From Alisma plantago-aquatica (lineage: Eukaryota > Streptophyta > Magnoliopsida > Alismatales > Alismataceae): a stretch of DNA of 64,000 nucleotides. Made by a program: the position numbers and the translations under genes. Below, one piece after another: positions 1 to 12,146 of this stretch. Position 1 is the stretch's first letter. Each line of letters starts with the position of its first letter. The notes under the pieces were generated by a model, which did not search any database, was not told the DNA's origin, and worked only from the letters and a program-made list of their open reading frames with translations. The stretch is from positions 744,837,056 through 744,901,055 of the forward strand of contig OY856413.1 in the NCBI GenBank assembly GCA_963693085.1, given 5' to 3'.

Positions 1-1384
1 ATTCTAGCAAACAATGTATAATCTCAAAATGAATTTCTATCCTCATTTTCGATAGCTTCTAGATATAAAGAAACAAGGTTTTTTTAAGATAACAAACGAA
101 ACATATGTATGATGTGGAAGAACATCATTGTTTACTTAGATAGTCTCTAGATATAGTTGGAGCTCATGTATATCTTGAGACCCCTTCCCCTTCTTTTTAG
201 TGTAAATTATCACTTTTTTATTAAAATAAAAAGGGTGAATGGCTTTCTTATTTATATAGTGATTCATCACATAACTGAAGCCTTCCATGGAAAGAACCAA
301 CATATAGGGTGTGAAAGGGTCCCCCTATATAATTCCATTAGATGTATAAATAAGACCAATGGATGTATTATAAACTATAACATGTAGAGAGATAGAATTA
401 AAGATGGTTTGGAGACCAAAAATCTGGCAATAAGAAAAATCCATCCTCTTGAGAAAAATAACAAAGAAAGGGCCACTAAATAGAATTATAATCCTTGATT
501 AAATTAGTGTTGATGATATTATGTCAAATAATGGACTTGTTAAAATCACTAATAATTTCATTAGACAAAACAAGGTCATCTAATATTATTTAGTAAGGAC
601 GTTAGAGATAATTTTTATAGAAAATTGCATAAAGCAAATATGTGCAATCCTTGATATTCAAAACACCCTTCACTTTGGGTACAAGAGAGATATAAGATTT
701 ATTAACTTATTTTAACAAGTTTCCACCTATAGAGAAGTTTTAGACAAACAAAATGATATTACTACCACTGGTTCTCCAAGTAGATTGGTAAAAAAATCCC
801 ACTGAAACCACCCAGTGTGAGGGGCCCTGTCACCATCACCTTCATGAATAAATTTCTAAAAAAATTCCTTTGTAACTAAATCACAAAAGGATGTGTTTTA
901 TCAATAGAAAAAAAGGATAGACCAATCCTCATTCCATAAAAACTTATTCTCAGTACAACCTTTATATTGGTTAAGTATATTATTTTACAAGACTAAAATA
1001 TGTTGAGAAGTATCTTCTTCATTAAAATTCATACTTCCATTTATCCTAAGACATCTTAGAGTGTATTGGGAAAAGATATAATTTTGATTGATTTTTAGAA
1101 GAAGTAAGTATATTTGTCCCCATCTTTCAACCATTTTATTCTCAAAAATATCTTAGCATGGAATTCTTCATCTTCAATAGCATAAAATTCTAGCTTTGAC
1201 TTTTCAATATCAATTGAACAAATGGAACATTCATGGGGTTTAGAGTTCGTAGATTTATGGGATTTAATAGCTTCAAAATCAATTGTTTTAACATTGTAAA
1301 CAATATTTTCCAAAACCTCCTTATTCCACCCAAGTAGATTCTTTGTAACATTCTTGAGTTTCATAGCAAATTTGTACATTGACT
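1..1384 (-). pseudogene. LINE (non-LTR) reverse transcriptase fragment
   Basis: Read on the minus strand, this is the endonuclease-RT linker and RT of a plant LINE. The linker motif WLKDGDKYTYFF lies near 1098-1136; the family motif is WLKDGDxNTKFFH. Downstream come a decayed KAPGPDGF-type block (about 780-830) and a block reading GDPFTPYMLVLSMEGFSY near 255-325, which matches the LINE GDPLSPYLFVL/MEG motif. Several in-frame stops and frame changes make it a dead copy. Its 5' side is cut at 1384, where an Athila-like LTR begins, so the missing endonuclease half should lie beyond the far end of that element, outside this window. Its 3' side runs off the left edge. Family assignment is firm; subfamily is not determined. 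Confidence 0.8.
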
Positions 1385-2326
1385 TGACATAAATGTGTGT
1401 GCTAAATGCAAGTGTAAATGTCATAGTATTAAAGGCACTCAATGAGGCCCAAACACTAAACTTAGGGAATTGAGACAATTAGAGACTACTACTCACTAAA
1501 ATAGATAAATGAGGCCTAAGAAAAGAGTTGATCGAGTGATTAAATTAAGAACAAGAATTAAAATTGCAAATAAATAAAGTGGATGGATATAAGATTAATT
1601 GATTCTTTAGGGTACCAGTTTCACCATAGTGTGATCTATGCATGGATTCTAATTGATTAATATGAATTATCTTGCTTCTTTGGATTAAGTGCTTGTAGCT
1701 TGTACTACCCACTTTCACATTGTAGTACACTATTTAGCCTAATTACTAACCTACTTTCACAGTGTTGATATCAAAATATAAATGAAAAAATCTCTATTTA
1801 GACAAAATATTTTATAGTGGTTAGCTTTCTTTTATAGAACATTATTTAATGTGATGGTAATGGTTTTTGTAACTATTAATTCCACTTTTGCAAAAAATAA
1901 AAATCTATCACATATTCTTGGTGATCAAGTATATTTAAGGCAATAAAACATTTCCATTATCAAAATCTAAAGAAAATAAAAATTTATGTTAAATTAAACA
2001 TAAACATGCAAAAAGTCTATAGTTGGATACTCTCAGATCCTAAGGAGTGGGTTAGCCCCTGATGCTCAACATTAGATCAAAAGAAGGGAGAAAGAAGAGA
2101 AAACCATAGAAAACTCCTATAACTCTATGCAAGGTTCACATCCTCTAAAGATTGATGCATCCTGATGGCATAGCAATTGTCAAATTGCTCCTTGTGAGGG
2201 GCATTTCTCCATGTCTCTTATTTCTTGTTCTTCTTGGGATATGGTCCCTCATAGAGTGCACATATGGTGTGGAGCGGATGAGATATCCTTTGTGGATGCC
2301 CTCTTCAGTTTATAAAGGAAGAGGCA
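1385..2326 (-). repeat. Athila-2 3' LTR, lower-coordinate part
   Basis: On the plus strand this starts TGACATAAATGTGTG and follows the same order of blocks as the Athila-1 LTR. Shared blocks include AACTTAGGGAA, AGAGACTACTACT and the 'cctaaggagtgggttagcccc' block, which pairs with 'cctaaggaacaaggggattatcccc' at about 2975-3005. Identity is clearly lower than between the two Athila-1 LTRs. It is interrupted at 2326 by Athila-1 and resumes at 57841. The two parts total about 1.5 kb, the same as the Athila-1 LTRs. The preceding five bases (1380-1384, TGACT) would be its target duplication, but the partner lies outside the window. Confidence 0.75.
2322..2326. repeat. Target-site duplication of Athila-1 (left copy)
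   Basis: AGGCA lies directly left of the Athila-1 3' LTR. The identical AGGCA lies directly right of the 5' LTR at 57836-57840. A 5-bp duplication is the usual size for Ty3/gypsy integrase. Confidence 0.9.
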
Positions 2327-3798
2327 TGACAAGTGCAAACCACATGTTAAACGCAAGTATACGCATCAATGTAATATAGGCCAAAGAGGCTCAGATATTG
2401 AACTCAGGGAAACATTCTCTAGAGACTACTACTAACTGTGATGTGATCAACTAAGTACATGAAAACTTTATGTCAAGGTTGATCATCTAAAATGTAGAAA
2501 GTAAATCTAAAATTACTAGTTTGTATCTCAAATGAAGTGAAATCCTTAGGATTGCGATTTTCACTTTGGTTAACATTGCAATTAACATTGTACCATTTAT
2601 AATTGATCTCTCCTAACCTAGGACAAAGAGACCTAAATTAAGAATTACTCACTCTCACGACGTAATTCACTAACTAATATAATACCAATTCCACTCTCAT
2701 AGTAATTGAGTTATTAGTTAGGTACTATACTACAAACTCTGGGTAATCTCTTCACATTCATAAGCCCCCTTTCTCAAGGTGCAATATAAAACATGTAACT
2801 CTATGATTTTCGACCCCCTAATCCCTCTTTCACAAAAATTAACTATCTAATTAACTACCTATGGTGATCAAGAATGGATAATTCGTTATACATTAATAAA
2901 ATTATGTCCAGAAATTAAGAGAAACAAGTACACTAATGCATAAAAGTCAATTACAATGCTTTATCGGGCTACTCCTAGGTCCTAAGGAACAAGGGGATTA
3001 TCCCCACATGATTTCTATTGTCAAATGCATAAGAGAGAAGAAAAAAATGTGGGGAACATTAGAGAACTAAAAGAACCCCAGAAGAACATGGTCCAGTTGA
3101 CTACCTCACGCGAACGTGTCGATTCGCTAACCTCAGGCTAAAAATTCATCTACAGAGTTGCTTGAATCTCCTACAATGTGACTTTCTTCTCCTCTTTATC
3201 CTCTCCTTGCTCTCATCTTCCCTACAATGGAATAGAACGAGACACCTAGGTTTGGTCAAAATCTTCCTAAGTCATAGAAGTGACTTAGGGCGTCATTAAT
3301 GGCCAACCGTCACATTAAGCATGATTTTTAGATCTTCGTGATCTCGTTGTCGATACTATTGATGCCTTCGATAATTGTGGTCGCATGTGTAGTTGTTGGT
3401 ACTACCGAGTTAATGTCAGTAGTATTGATATTTCTCGCAAAATTTTAAATCCTCCATGTAAGGTTGTCGGTAGTACCAACTTCTTGGTTGGTACTACCAA
3501 CTTGACTCGATTCCTCAAGTTCCTATCTAAGCAAGTGTCGGTACCACTGACAGTAAAGTTGGTAGTACCGAGTTGTGTAGTTTCTTGTATATTTACCTAA
3601 TTTCCACAAAAAACAAACATAAGCTCTCGAATAATATGGTGAATCTAACATGAACATTAAAAATATATTTATTTGATGCAATTAAATGTCACAAGCTAAT
3701 GATGATAAATAATGCACAAATTAATATGAAAATCAACAATAAGTGTATAAAAATCCTTTATAAATAGCCTGTGAAAATGACAATCATTTGGTGCATCA
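2327..3798 (-). repeat. Athila-1 3' LTR
   Basis: This 1472-bp LTR aligns end to end with 56339-57835. On the minus strand it begins TGATGCACCAAAT directly after a purine tract and ends ACTTGTCA. The stretch 3355-3590 holds several copies of a short dyad motif of the GTCGGTAGTACCGAC type, described under findings. No long ORF is present. Confidence 0.9.
3410..3590. repeat. Dyad-motif cluster in Athila-1 3' LTR
   Basis: About six copies of a 15-bp near-palindrome are spaced 20-50 bp apart. Examples are GTCGGTAGTACCAAC (about 3468), GTTGGTACTACCAAC (about 3487) and GTCGGTACCACTGAC (about 3537). The same cluster recurs in the 5' LTR at 57360-57610 and in the interior at 6970-7560. Confidence 0.75.
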
Positions 3799-3813
3799 AA
3801 CTCCCCTAAACTT
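3799..3813 (-). promoter_or_regulatory. Athila-1 polypurine tract
   Basis: Minus-strand AAGTTTAGGGGAGTT abuts the LTR start TGATGCACC. This is the plus-strand priming site for reverse transcription and has the arrangement usual in Athila elements. Confidence 0.85.
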
Positions 3814-5553
3814 AAATGTTTCTTGTCCTTGAGCAACACACCCTCAGATCTGTTTGAGACAAGTCAGCAAAAGGATATAAAATATGCATTTCCTTTCACA
3901 ACTATCCCCACCTGGAGGTCCCAAACCGGCCTTCACTGAACACTAAACAATTAACTACTCTCAAGTGACCAAAATTTTCCTTAAAATCTGTCCATCCTTA
4001 GATCAGAAATACTATTAGTAGAGCAGTTAATATCATAGTCAATTAGGCATTTGCTTGGTGCAACATGTGATTCCCTAACTAAAATTTCTCTTTCCTAACT
4101 ACCAATTACTTGGAATTAGTTCTCCTTATAAGAATGAATGAGGAGATTAATCATTTAAGTGGCCTATCGATAAGAGCAATGGATGGAATGAAATAGGTGG
4201 ATAAAAAGAATCACAAGTAGCATCCAAATTATTTATGCAAAAATAAAACATGATGAACCTATATGGTGAAGATAATGAGAAATGAATGAATCCCAATGCC
4301 TAATATTATGGGTGAAATGATGCATGTATTGAAAATCTCATCAAATGATTGAGAATAAAGTAAAAGAGTGAATACATCATGTGAATGTTTCCATCTCATT
4401 GTGAAGAGTTCAGGGCATCCTTTCGCCCTCTTTATTTCAAAACATTAATTTTTTTCTTTTTCTTTCATTGGCCCACTATTTTAGCATGATGGAAAGTTAT
4501 GTTTGGGCTTCACTAACATATCTCATTCATTTTTTTCTTTTTCTGTGGGTATGAATCTATCTCCCTGCACTCTTATTTTAGAGGAAAATAATGCTAATAA
4601 CATGATGTGACAAGGAATGATGAAAAATGCATGCAGTCTACACGTAATTATTATGCAACTAGATGGTATGCACACAAAATTGTTTATGCACATTTTTTTT
4701 CATTTTGTATCTAATGCAATCAAAGAGAAACTAGCTATCATGTCACCTATTATGCCATGCAATGAAATCCAAAAGGAAATTATTTGGTTTACTTGATCAT
4801 CTTAAGGTGGTGAATCAAAATGAGTGGAAAATGGATAGAATCACATAATTAAGATACTGTGCCTTTCTTGAATTATGACATGTCCCTCTCTAATGACTTG
4901 TGTACAGGGTAACCTTAGGATTTCTTTCTTAAATTTCAATTTGATCTCGTTAATTGTGTGATCAATTTAAGCTCAAACCCCATCTTCATCCTCATTAATT
5001 AATTAGGATGTCCATTCATATTAATTTTCCTTAATATAACTAGCTCATACACTTCCTCTAGGTGGTGCAAGTCAAGAATTTTGCAACTAAGCCCAATTTC
5101 TTCAATTTTTAAAATTTTCATTGCAAATATGTGAAAGCACATGATAATAATAGGAATCATGAATTAAGATACAATATTACATTAGATAGATCATGGATCC
5201 TACAACTTGAAAAGGTAAAAGATAAAAAGAAAATTAAAATAAAAAAACTAAAGGATAGAGTTGTTCCAACACCCTCCCCCTAAGCTTGAACTTGACTATG
5301 ATCGCATAGTCAAAGTTCAAATTAAGAGGTGGAATAATGGTACTGGTCAAAAGGGCCATGGTGGAGGTTGTAGCATGGTAGTATCATAGGGATAGAATGT
5401 CCCCTAGAGTTTCGGTGGTTGTTGTGGCATCTCTGGAGGTTGTGGATAACCACCAAAGCAGCCCTGGCTCCAATATTTGTGGAAGAACAAGTGCAGATAG
5501 TTCTTCATCCATTGTAGACATGTGTGCATGTTCTCTTGGTTGGCCAAGAGAAG
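3814..5553 (-). other. Athila-1 3' non-coding interior
   Basis: AT-rich sequence between the env-like ORF and the PPT, with no supported ORF. A second purine-rich tract lies at 5267-5293 (minus strand ...CTTAGGGGGAGGGTG...), a recognised feature of the Athila 3' region that may be an internal PPT. Much of this stretch aligns loosely with 58415-59960 of Athila-2, including the 'ctcccaaaccggcc' block. Confidence 0.6.
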
Positions 5554-6812
5554 TCACTGGTTTTCAAATATCACATGTTTCTTGTGATAGAGCCATACTT
5601 GGACATCATGGATGCCCTCCAGTGTAGTTGTCTGTTGTTGTTGCCCTTGTTGGATCTCTTGTAGCATTCCATACATGCTCGTCATTGAATATGGATCGTC
5701 TTCTTGGGTAGGTGGTGGACCAGAAGAACTGGAGGCTCCATATATGCGAGGGAGCTTTCGAGGGACCTTCCTCCTCGTGATAGGGACTGTGGCCTCCTCC
5801 TCCTCTTCTTTTTCATTCTGCTCCTTCTGTTGCTCTTGCTCATCATAGTCTTCTTCTTCATCATACTTCAAGGAGTTTTCTACAAGCCACCTCATGTGAT
5901 AAAGTCCTTATAAGTTGAAGACCAAATCAGGGAGATCCTTCTCCTTTCCTTGGTGCAAGTTGAGGAGGTTTGCTCTTTTGAAATGCTTCAGGTCCAACAT
6001 GGGAGAAGCCTTCAGGGATTTGGAGGTGGAGAGATCTAGGTCAAGATGCATTGCTATTGGAGTGATTTGTCCTCCAATATGGATGGGAGGAGTCTTCACC
6101 ACCAGTCTCTTCACTAACAACATGTGTTTAAGTAAGAAAGAATCAAAGTCCATATTCTTTCCTTCAAATTCTAGCAATTTGTAGAGGAAGTAGAGACCCA
6201 CCTGTTGAGTCTTCCCCTGCCCCTAACTTGACTTGGAAAGATGGTGTTGGTGAGGAAGAGATGCAAGATGTGAGAAAATGGGCGCTCAATGTCGGTGATG
6301 GAGTTGGTATGCCGATTGATGTGGTATCCCTATGGTACCTCTACCAAACGTTCCCATGCACCCTTGAAGTGGAAGATGTTGGGAACGAAGCATTCTTGAC
6401 CCATCGGCCATCCATAGATGGTTTTGAATTGCCACAATGTCAATTGATAGTCAGTGTTGAAGAGATGAAAGTTGACACAACCTTCCATCCATTCATCCCC
6501 ATGCTCGATGATGCAACATATTTCTAGTGAGGCTAGGAACTCACAGACGAGCTCTAGGAAGGTGAGCCAATCACTGAAGAATGGGTGATCACCCACCAGC
6601 TCCTAAGGCTTGTAGACATGACAGAGGTATTCAGTGAAGACCAAGGAGACTAGGAATGCATGGTCTTCATACCATGTTGAATTGATCTCCCTCTTCATCA
6701 GGTCATCGTATATCTACTTCACATCAGCATTGGGATGGGTGATGCGACTTAGTTTGGGAATTAACTCAGTATGCCCTGGCGATGAAGAAGCACCTCTCTT
6801 AGACACCAACAT
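5554..6812 (-). pseudogene. Athila env-like / ATHILA ORF-1-type protein, degenerate
   Basis: The minus-strand start ATG at 6812-6810 opens MLVSKRGASSS. The frame continues through two stops (near 6715 and 6605) into a segment with NFHLFNTDYQLTLWQFKTI (6330-6596), which resembles the ATHILA ORF-1 family found between pol and the 3' LTR. A frame change between 6330 and 6201 leads into MGLYFLYKLLEFEGKNMDFD (5908-6201), and another stop into a C-terminal segment with a long Asp/Glu-rich run (about 5800-5880) and a Gln-rich stretch (about 5620-5650). I see no clear membrane segment in the surviving frames, so 'env-like' describes position, not proven function. It is dead here. Confidence 0.7.
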
Positions 6813-7885
6813 GCTGGTACAAAACCATGATGGAGAAAAAGAAGCTCAGAGAAGACTTTGATCGACCAGCATTTCTTGCGCAATTCAGTTTAAGAGAGGT
6901 GTGTTGAAGGTGTGAAGTAAACAATAAGCACACCTCTCCATATATAGCCGTCGACCAATCTTTTGCTGATGCGTCCGTAGTACCAAATATTTCTCCATGA
7001 TTCGTGTGACTCACTAATAGTCGCTGATACTGATGCTCCTCGTTCATCGATGTCGGTACATGTAGATTGCCATTTGTCGGTAGTACCGACCAGATGTTGT
7101 TAGTACTGACTTTCAAAAAGTCACACTTCAGATCAGTAGTATTGACCGTCAGATGCAATGAATCTCGATCGTCGATGGCACTCTTGTGGATTATCATCTT
7201 CAGATGTCGGTGCTACAAACTTTTTGTCAGTAGTATCGAGTCAGTCAAAATTATTGATGCTTTTGAGCGTGTCTCCATGTTTCGAACCTAGATCTTATGT
7301 TTCCGTTGGTACTACTAACTCAATTTTGGTAGTATCGAATCTTTATCAGTAAATTTGGCTCATTTTTATCAAACAGTCGCTAATACCGAGCCTATGGTTG
7401 GTAGTACCAATTTTCTTTGAATATTTGTTCGGCCTACCTGTGATGTTGTCAGTGTTATCAAATGTGTGGTCAGTAGTACTGAGTTGTGTTGAAACTCAAC
7501 CTCTTGTCCTTGTGATGTTTTTGATACTACCAACTTTGTGGTCGATAGTACTAACTTATCGTCGGCCTACACACCACAAACAAATCATCAAGGAACCTTT
7601 TTAACATAAAAACTAATAAAGTAAAAAACTAAAGCTATGAAACTACAAGTTTTAATGTAAAGAATGTATAAAATGGTTGGGTTTCCTCCCAACAAATGAC
7701 CTTGTTTTATGTCCTAGGCTTGACGATCAAAGCACAAAGATCACTAAAGAGCTCAATGAGCTTCAACTCCTCTTCCTTCCTAACCACATATCCCATAAAG
7801 TAATGTTTACGTAACATACCGGATCTCAAACCCTACCCTAGAAGTTTGACCTTTTGAGCTTAGCAAAACAAGGTTGAGGTTAGAA
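6813..7885 (-). other. Athila-1 spacer between pol and env-like ORF
   Basis: Non-coding leader of the env-like ORF. The part at 6955-7570 is packed with copies of the GTCGGTAGTACCGAC-type dyad. The part at about 7675-7740 ('tttcctcccaacaaatgacc ... taggcttgacgatc') matches the conserved Athila spacer block that normally precedes this ORF. The apparent ORFs here overlap the repeats and I do not support them as genes. Confidence 0.65.
6970..7560. repeat. Dyad-motif array in Athila-1 spacer
   Basis: More than ten copies of a 13-15-bp near-palindrome, several forming pairs. GTCGGTAGTACCGAC (about 7077) is perfect. Variants include GTCAGTAGTATTGAC, GTTGGTACTACTAAC, GTCAGTAGTACTGAG and GTCGATAGTACTAAC. 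Spacing is irregular at 20-60 bp. Confidence 0.75.
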
Positions 7886-8909
7886 TGACCCTAATAATAT
7901 AATGCATGAATATTGTAATCTCATATGCCACATAATTCATTTGGATGGTAAAGGACTTAATTGGCTAAGTAATGTAGCTAATGGGCCACTAATGGGCCAT
8001 ATGACACATCTCATAAAAAGAAATCCAAAAGTGAAATCTAAGTTTAAAATCGTGTTCCTTGGGTCCCAATTTCCTTGGGAGTCAAGTTTCACTTTATTCA
8101 CATAATAATAATTCATTTAATTCATATTGGAAAAGAAGATGTGTGTTTTCCCCAAAATATCAAATAAAATAATAAATGACTCCAAAAGAGAAAAATAATA
8201 TTTCATAATCTACATAATAAATATAGCCTTTGGGTGAATTTCCATCCAATTTGGAGAAAGTTTGCTTAGAAGGTAAGTTTAGGAGAGAGAAAGTTGATAA
8301 AAGGTATTTATGCTCAATAATGCGAATTATAATTCTAAAAGATGGAAATAATGCCAAATTTGTATTCAACACACTTAACTTATGGATCAAGTTTCATAAA
8401 ATTTGGATAATCCTAATGTCATTAATGAAGGAGGAAAGATAAAATAAGATTTGATTTATTTAACCCATTAAAAGTTTCCAAAAGGCAAAACTAAGTGCAT
8501 AATCGGAATCTACATTCCTTAATTGTCCTCTGTGCCAAATTCCACTTAATTTGGACAATGTATGAACCCTTAAGTGAAGAGGGAGAAATAAGGAAATAAA
8601 CTTTGAAAGCCACTTTAATCCAAAATCAATTTGATTATAGTTTCCATGATTTTTTCTATCATGCTAGTTTTCTTTATCAAAGTATATTTCGGCTTTGCTG
8701 TCAACCATCAGATCTCTTTTTATTTTTTTCGTACGACCCTTAAGTTTTCTTATCCCTTCATCTCTTTCTTTTTTTGGAACTACAGTGATTCTGAGTTCCC
8801 CCATCACGATCTCCTTTTCCTTTCCTCAGTTTCCTTTTCTGGTACTTCCTTCACAATCCTCGTGTGTTTCTGGATTGATTAAGCCTAAGTTTCGTCGGGT
8901 TTCCTCCCC

Positions 8910-8916
8910 TATATAA
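8910..8916 (+). promoter_or_regulatory. Candidate TATA box
   Basis: TATATAA in the context 'cccctatataaccct', in the unassigned insertion. It is plausible as an LTR promoter but there is no independent support. Confidence 0.35.
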
Positions 8917-10462
8917 CCCTAACCGAACCACCTCAGTTGCTACTCTATTTTCTAATGACCTTGAGTTCACCTTGCCGCTATGGGTTTTCTTTTTGGTTCG
9001 AGTATGCTTCCACTCATTCTTTGGCTTCCCTGTAACCCTCCAAAGATGCTTGTTTGTCCCCGATCCATCGTGAGGGTAGTCTCTGAACTCAGAATGTCCG
9101 GTGAGGCTAGTTGATCATCGTCGGTTAGGTTCACACCTTGTGTGGGTGCCCCGACAGCCCAAAAACCATCGTCATGACCTTGCAGAGCTTCCCGCACTAC
9201 CAATTGATCTGCAGAGGTATCAACACTTATTTCCCCTTTTCTTCTAGCCTTATTCTTCTGTCTGTTTCTCCTACATTTGCTTCGTGATTTCCATGGTTTA
9301 CGGTGACCATGAGTTTGGTTTGGGCTTGTGAAGACTTTGGTCACCTTTGCAGCTTGTTTGGTGTTCAATTGATCCTGTTTTTTGTTCTCTAGATCTATCT
9401 TTGCAGGTGTGCTCTGTGTCATCATTGGGAGGGACGATGTCGGGGGAGTATCTCCTCTATTGTTTGACTTTGGTACCCCATTTCATCCCGCTTTTATTTT
9501 TTTCGGCATGGGGCATTTTCATTTTTTTTTCTCTAGTTCCTTTGATTTGGGTGAGGTCAAATGAGAGGCTGACTGGTGATGTGGCCACTTTCTATTGGAC
9601 CAAGTCACAGGTTGGCCCCCTCTCTCTTCTCTCTCTTTGAGTGCTGATTTGGCACTTTCTTAATTTTCTATTGGTCAGATTTGTAAAATCCATAACTAAT
9701 TAATTATTGATCCAAAAAATATAAATAAAGACTCGTTGGATTCAGAAAAATGTAAAATTTATAATGGTAGTAGTTTTGTTACCTAAATATGATCTTTTAA
9801 AGAGGTTATTTTAATGAATCTAATTAAATAAGTAATAACTTGTAAAATTCATAACTAAATATATGAGTCAAAAAATTATAATAAAATATGTTTTGAAATC
9901 AGAAAAATATAACCTAAAACATGGCATGGTTTTCATAACCTAAATCACATGTAAGGAAATGGTGATTTTTAGGGTTTTGAATAAATAATAGAAACCTAAC
10001 CCTAATTCCACCTAATTGCATAATAGGTTCTTTGGAAGCCTAAGCTTGGACCTAGAAGTGACTTTGGACTTTGAAGTTGAGGTATGTTGTATCCCTTATT
10101 CCTCTAGGTTGAGAAATTCATCTATCTTATCATTCTTTTGACTTTAGCCTACACATATGTCTATTCTCTAGATATCATGGTTTGTGTGAACTATCTTACT
10201 TGTTATGGACTTGGATATTCTCTTGATATCTTATCTTGTGCTATGGTGCATGATAGACTTGTTGATGGTATCTACCCACTGTGATGTGGATGTGTATTTA
10301 TGGATGCATGTGTTGTCTATTGTGTGATATGGCAACATTGTATAATTCTAACTATACTTTCTACTTGCCTCTACATTTACCTACCATGTGATTCAGTAGC
10401 ACTAGAGTAGTATAACTGCATTGGTTTTGTCTCATTATGATTTATGGTAACATTGTGATATT

Positions 10463-10521
10463 CTGGATGGTGGATGTGTGATTCCCCAATCCAGGCCAGG
10501 ATGTGTGATTCTTGGACCATG

Positions 10522-10559
<38 letters not shown>

Positions 10560-10636
10560 ATGGTGGATGTGTGATTCCCCATGCCAGGGCAGGATGTGTG
10601 ATTCTTGAACCATGTCTCACTAGGTTCAAGATGTGT
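10463..10636. repeat. Duplicated block flanking a (TA)n microsatellite
   Basis: A block of about 55 bp starting GGATGGTGGATGTGTGATTC occurs at 10463-10517 and again at 10557-10612, separated by the TA tract. A third partial copy with 'atgtgtgattctt' follows at about 10629. The ORFs in this interval are products of the repeat. Confidence 0.85.
10522..10556. repeat. (TA)n microsatellite
   Basis: About 17 uninterrupted TA units between the two copies of the duplicated block. Confidence 0.95.
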
Positions 10637-11290
10637 GATTCTTTTCCACCATTGTTATTTATATTATTCTAGGTCTATGTTTATATCACATGCATGCATG
10701 ATATTGATTATGGGGTATGTGCCCTAATTGTGCTTCATTTCCCACCATGGTAGTGGATGTATATATGGAACAATCTTTTCATGTTGGTTTAATGTCAAGT
10801 GTCATTCTTATTGTAATCTTTTCTCTTGATACCCATTTGGGTGGTACTTATCTCTTCTATGGGAAGCTTATTATTATTTGATGTCCATGTTCCCTTATAT
10901 TGCTCGTTTTATTTTATAGTATGCACATACCAGTCTTTGTTGATGTCATCTATTTTTCTCTTCTTGCTGGGGTATGCTTCCAACCCTAGGTGGAGGACCT
11001 AGATGATTTGACATGAGGACATGGACTTAGCTTGAGATGATGAAGCTTGGAGACAATCTTGATATGGTTTAGATTCCCCTATACATGGATCCTTATGATG
11101 TAAGTTTAAGATGTTACCTAGTTTAAAAATTGAATATAGTCATGTTTTTATTTCGCTGCTACATTTTGGTTGTTTTGTATACCATTAATAAAGATTTTAA
11201 AATTTTACACCCACTCCATCATACCTTCTAGGTGTGTTTGGACTGGAGGTTTTATTTTCAAATTTTTAGTAGAGAAGTGGTTTCACTTCT

Positions 11291-11814
11291 TTACATTTTA
11301 AGCCATTGGACATTGACAAGGAATGTCCCTTTGCTTATCTCAACTACCCCATGGGTGAAAGACTTAACTACCTCAAAAGGCTCACTCCATCTAGACATCA
11401 ATTTACCAACGTGTGATTTCAAACTAGAATTGAATAGAAGCACCTTCTGTCCTGGAGTGAAGACCCAATGTACGATGTGGCAATCATGGATATTTTAGTT
11501 CTCTCTTTGTAGATCCTGGAGTTTTCATATGCATTAGACCTAAGCTCATCTAATTCATTCAATTCCAACATCATCTTTCTCCCTACGTCATCCAAATTGT
11601 AGTTCAATTTCCTCAGGGCCCATTCAGCTTTATCCTCTAACTCTATGGGTAAATGACAAGTGCTTTCATAAACCAACCTAAAAGGAGTGGTTCCTATAGG
11701 TGCCTTATAGGCTATCCTATATGCCCAAAGAGTATCATTAAGAAACATGCTACAATTAGTCCTATTTGTTGAGAATGTCTTTTCTAATATTTTGTTAATA
11801 TCCCTATTAGAAAC
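11291..11814 (-). pseudogene. Athila-1 integrase C-terminal part (end of pol)
   Basis: The minus strand reads [13 protein letters not shown] at the N-terminal side, then [20 protein letters not shown], then a Leu/Glu-rich segment ending [16 protein letters not shown], then [20 protein letters not shown] after a frame change. This is the Athila-specific integrase tail order. Pol ends at a TAA at 11291-11293 after a GTFLVN block. Upstream it is cut by the solo LTR at 11815; the catalytic core continues at 14379. Confidence 0.9.
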
Positions 11815-12146
11815 TAATGCAACACTATTTTTGGGCTTCATCTTGTGTCCTTTTGAATTATAATCACATCTAAACATAGTATATTGCAAATTATTTCCCC
11901 CAATGTGAATTTTCATGTCAAATGCACTTATACCTCCTTTTGTGAGTTTTTTAAGGTACTTGTGCATGCATTGATGCAAGGGAGAGAGATGAAGAGCATC
12001 TTTGGGTCCTTATACTCCAAGATTGGACCTAACTCCCCCTTGAGCTCTCTTTGGATGCACAAGGGTCAATCCAAAGCAAAAGGAAGTCAAACGAATAAGT
12101 TGAAGTTGGAGTCAGCAGAAGGAATCCCCAGAATGTCTATGGGAAA

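Larger units (their letters stand above)
7886..11225 (+). mobile_element. Probable inserted LTR-type element, boundaries unresolved
   Basis: Between two recognisable Athila blocks (spacer at about 7740 and integrase C-terminus at 11291) lie about 3.3 kb with no Athila similarity. LTR-like features are all in plus orientation: a TATA box (8910), AT-rich 5' half, a GC-richer transcribed-looking part (8900-9650), and AATAAA near 11187. I could not find a clear TG...CA pair with a 5-bp duplication. TGACCC at 7886 is only a candidate start. The ORFs at 8967-9425 (-) and 9347-9640 (+) match no family I know. Confidence 0.4.

Noticed and set aside
8967..9425. Possible host gene (152 codons, minus strand) with TATA at 8910
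   Set aside because: The TATA box is on the other strand, no domain is recognisable, and the interval lies inside an insertion within Athila-1.
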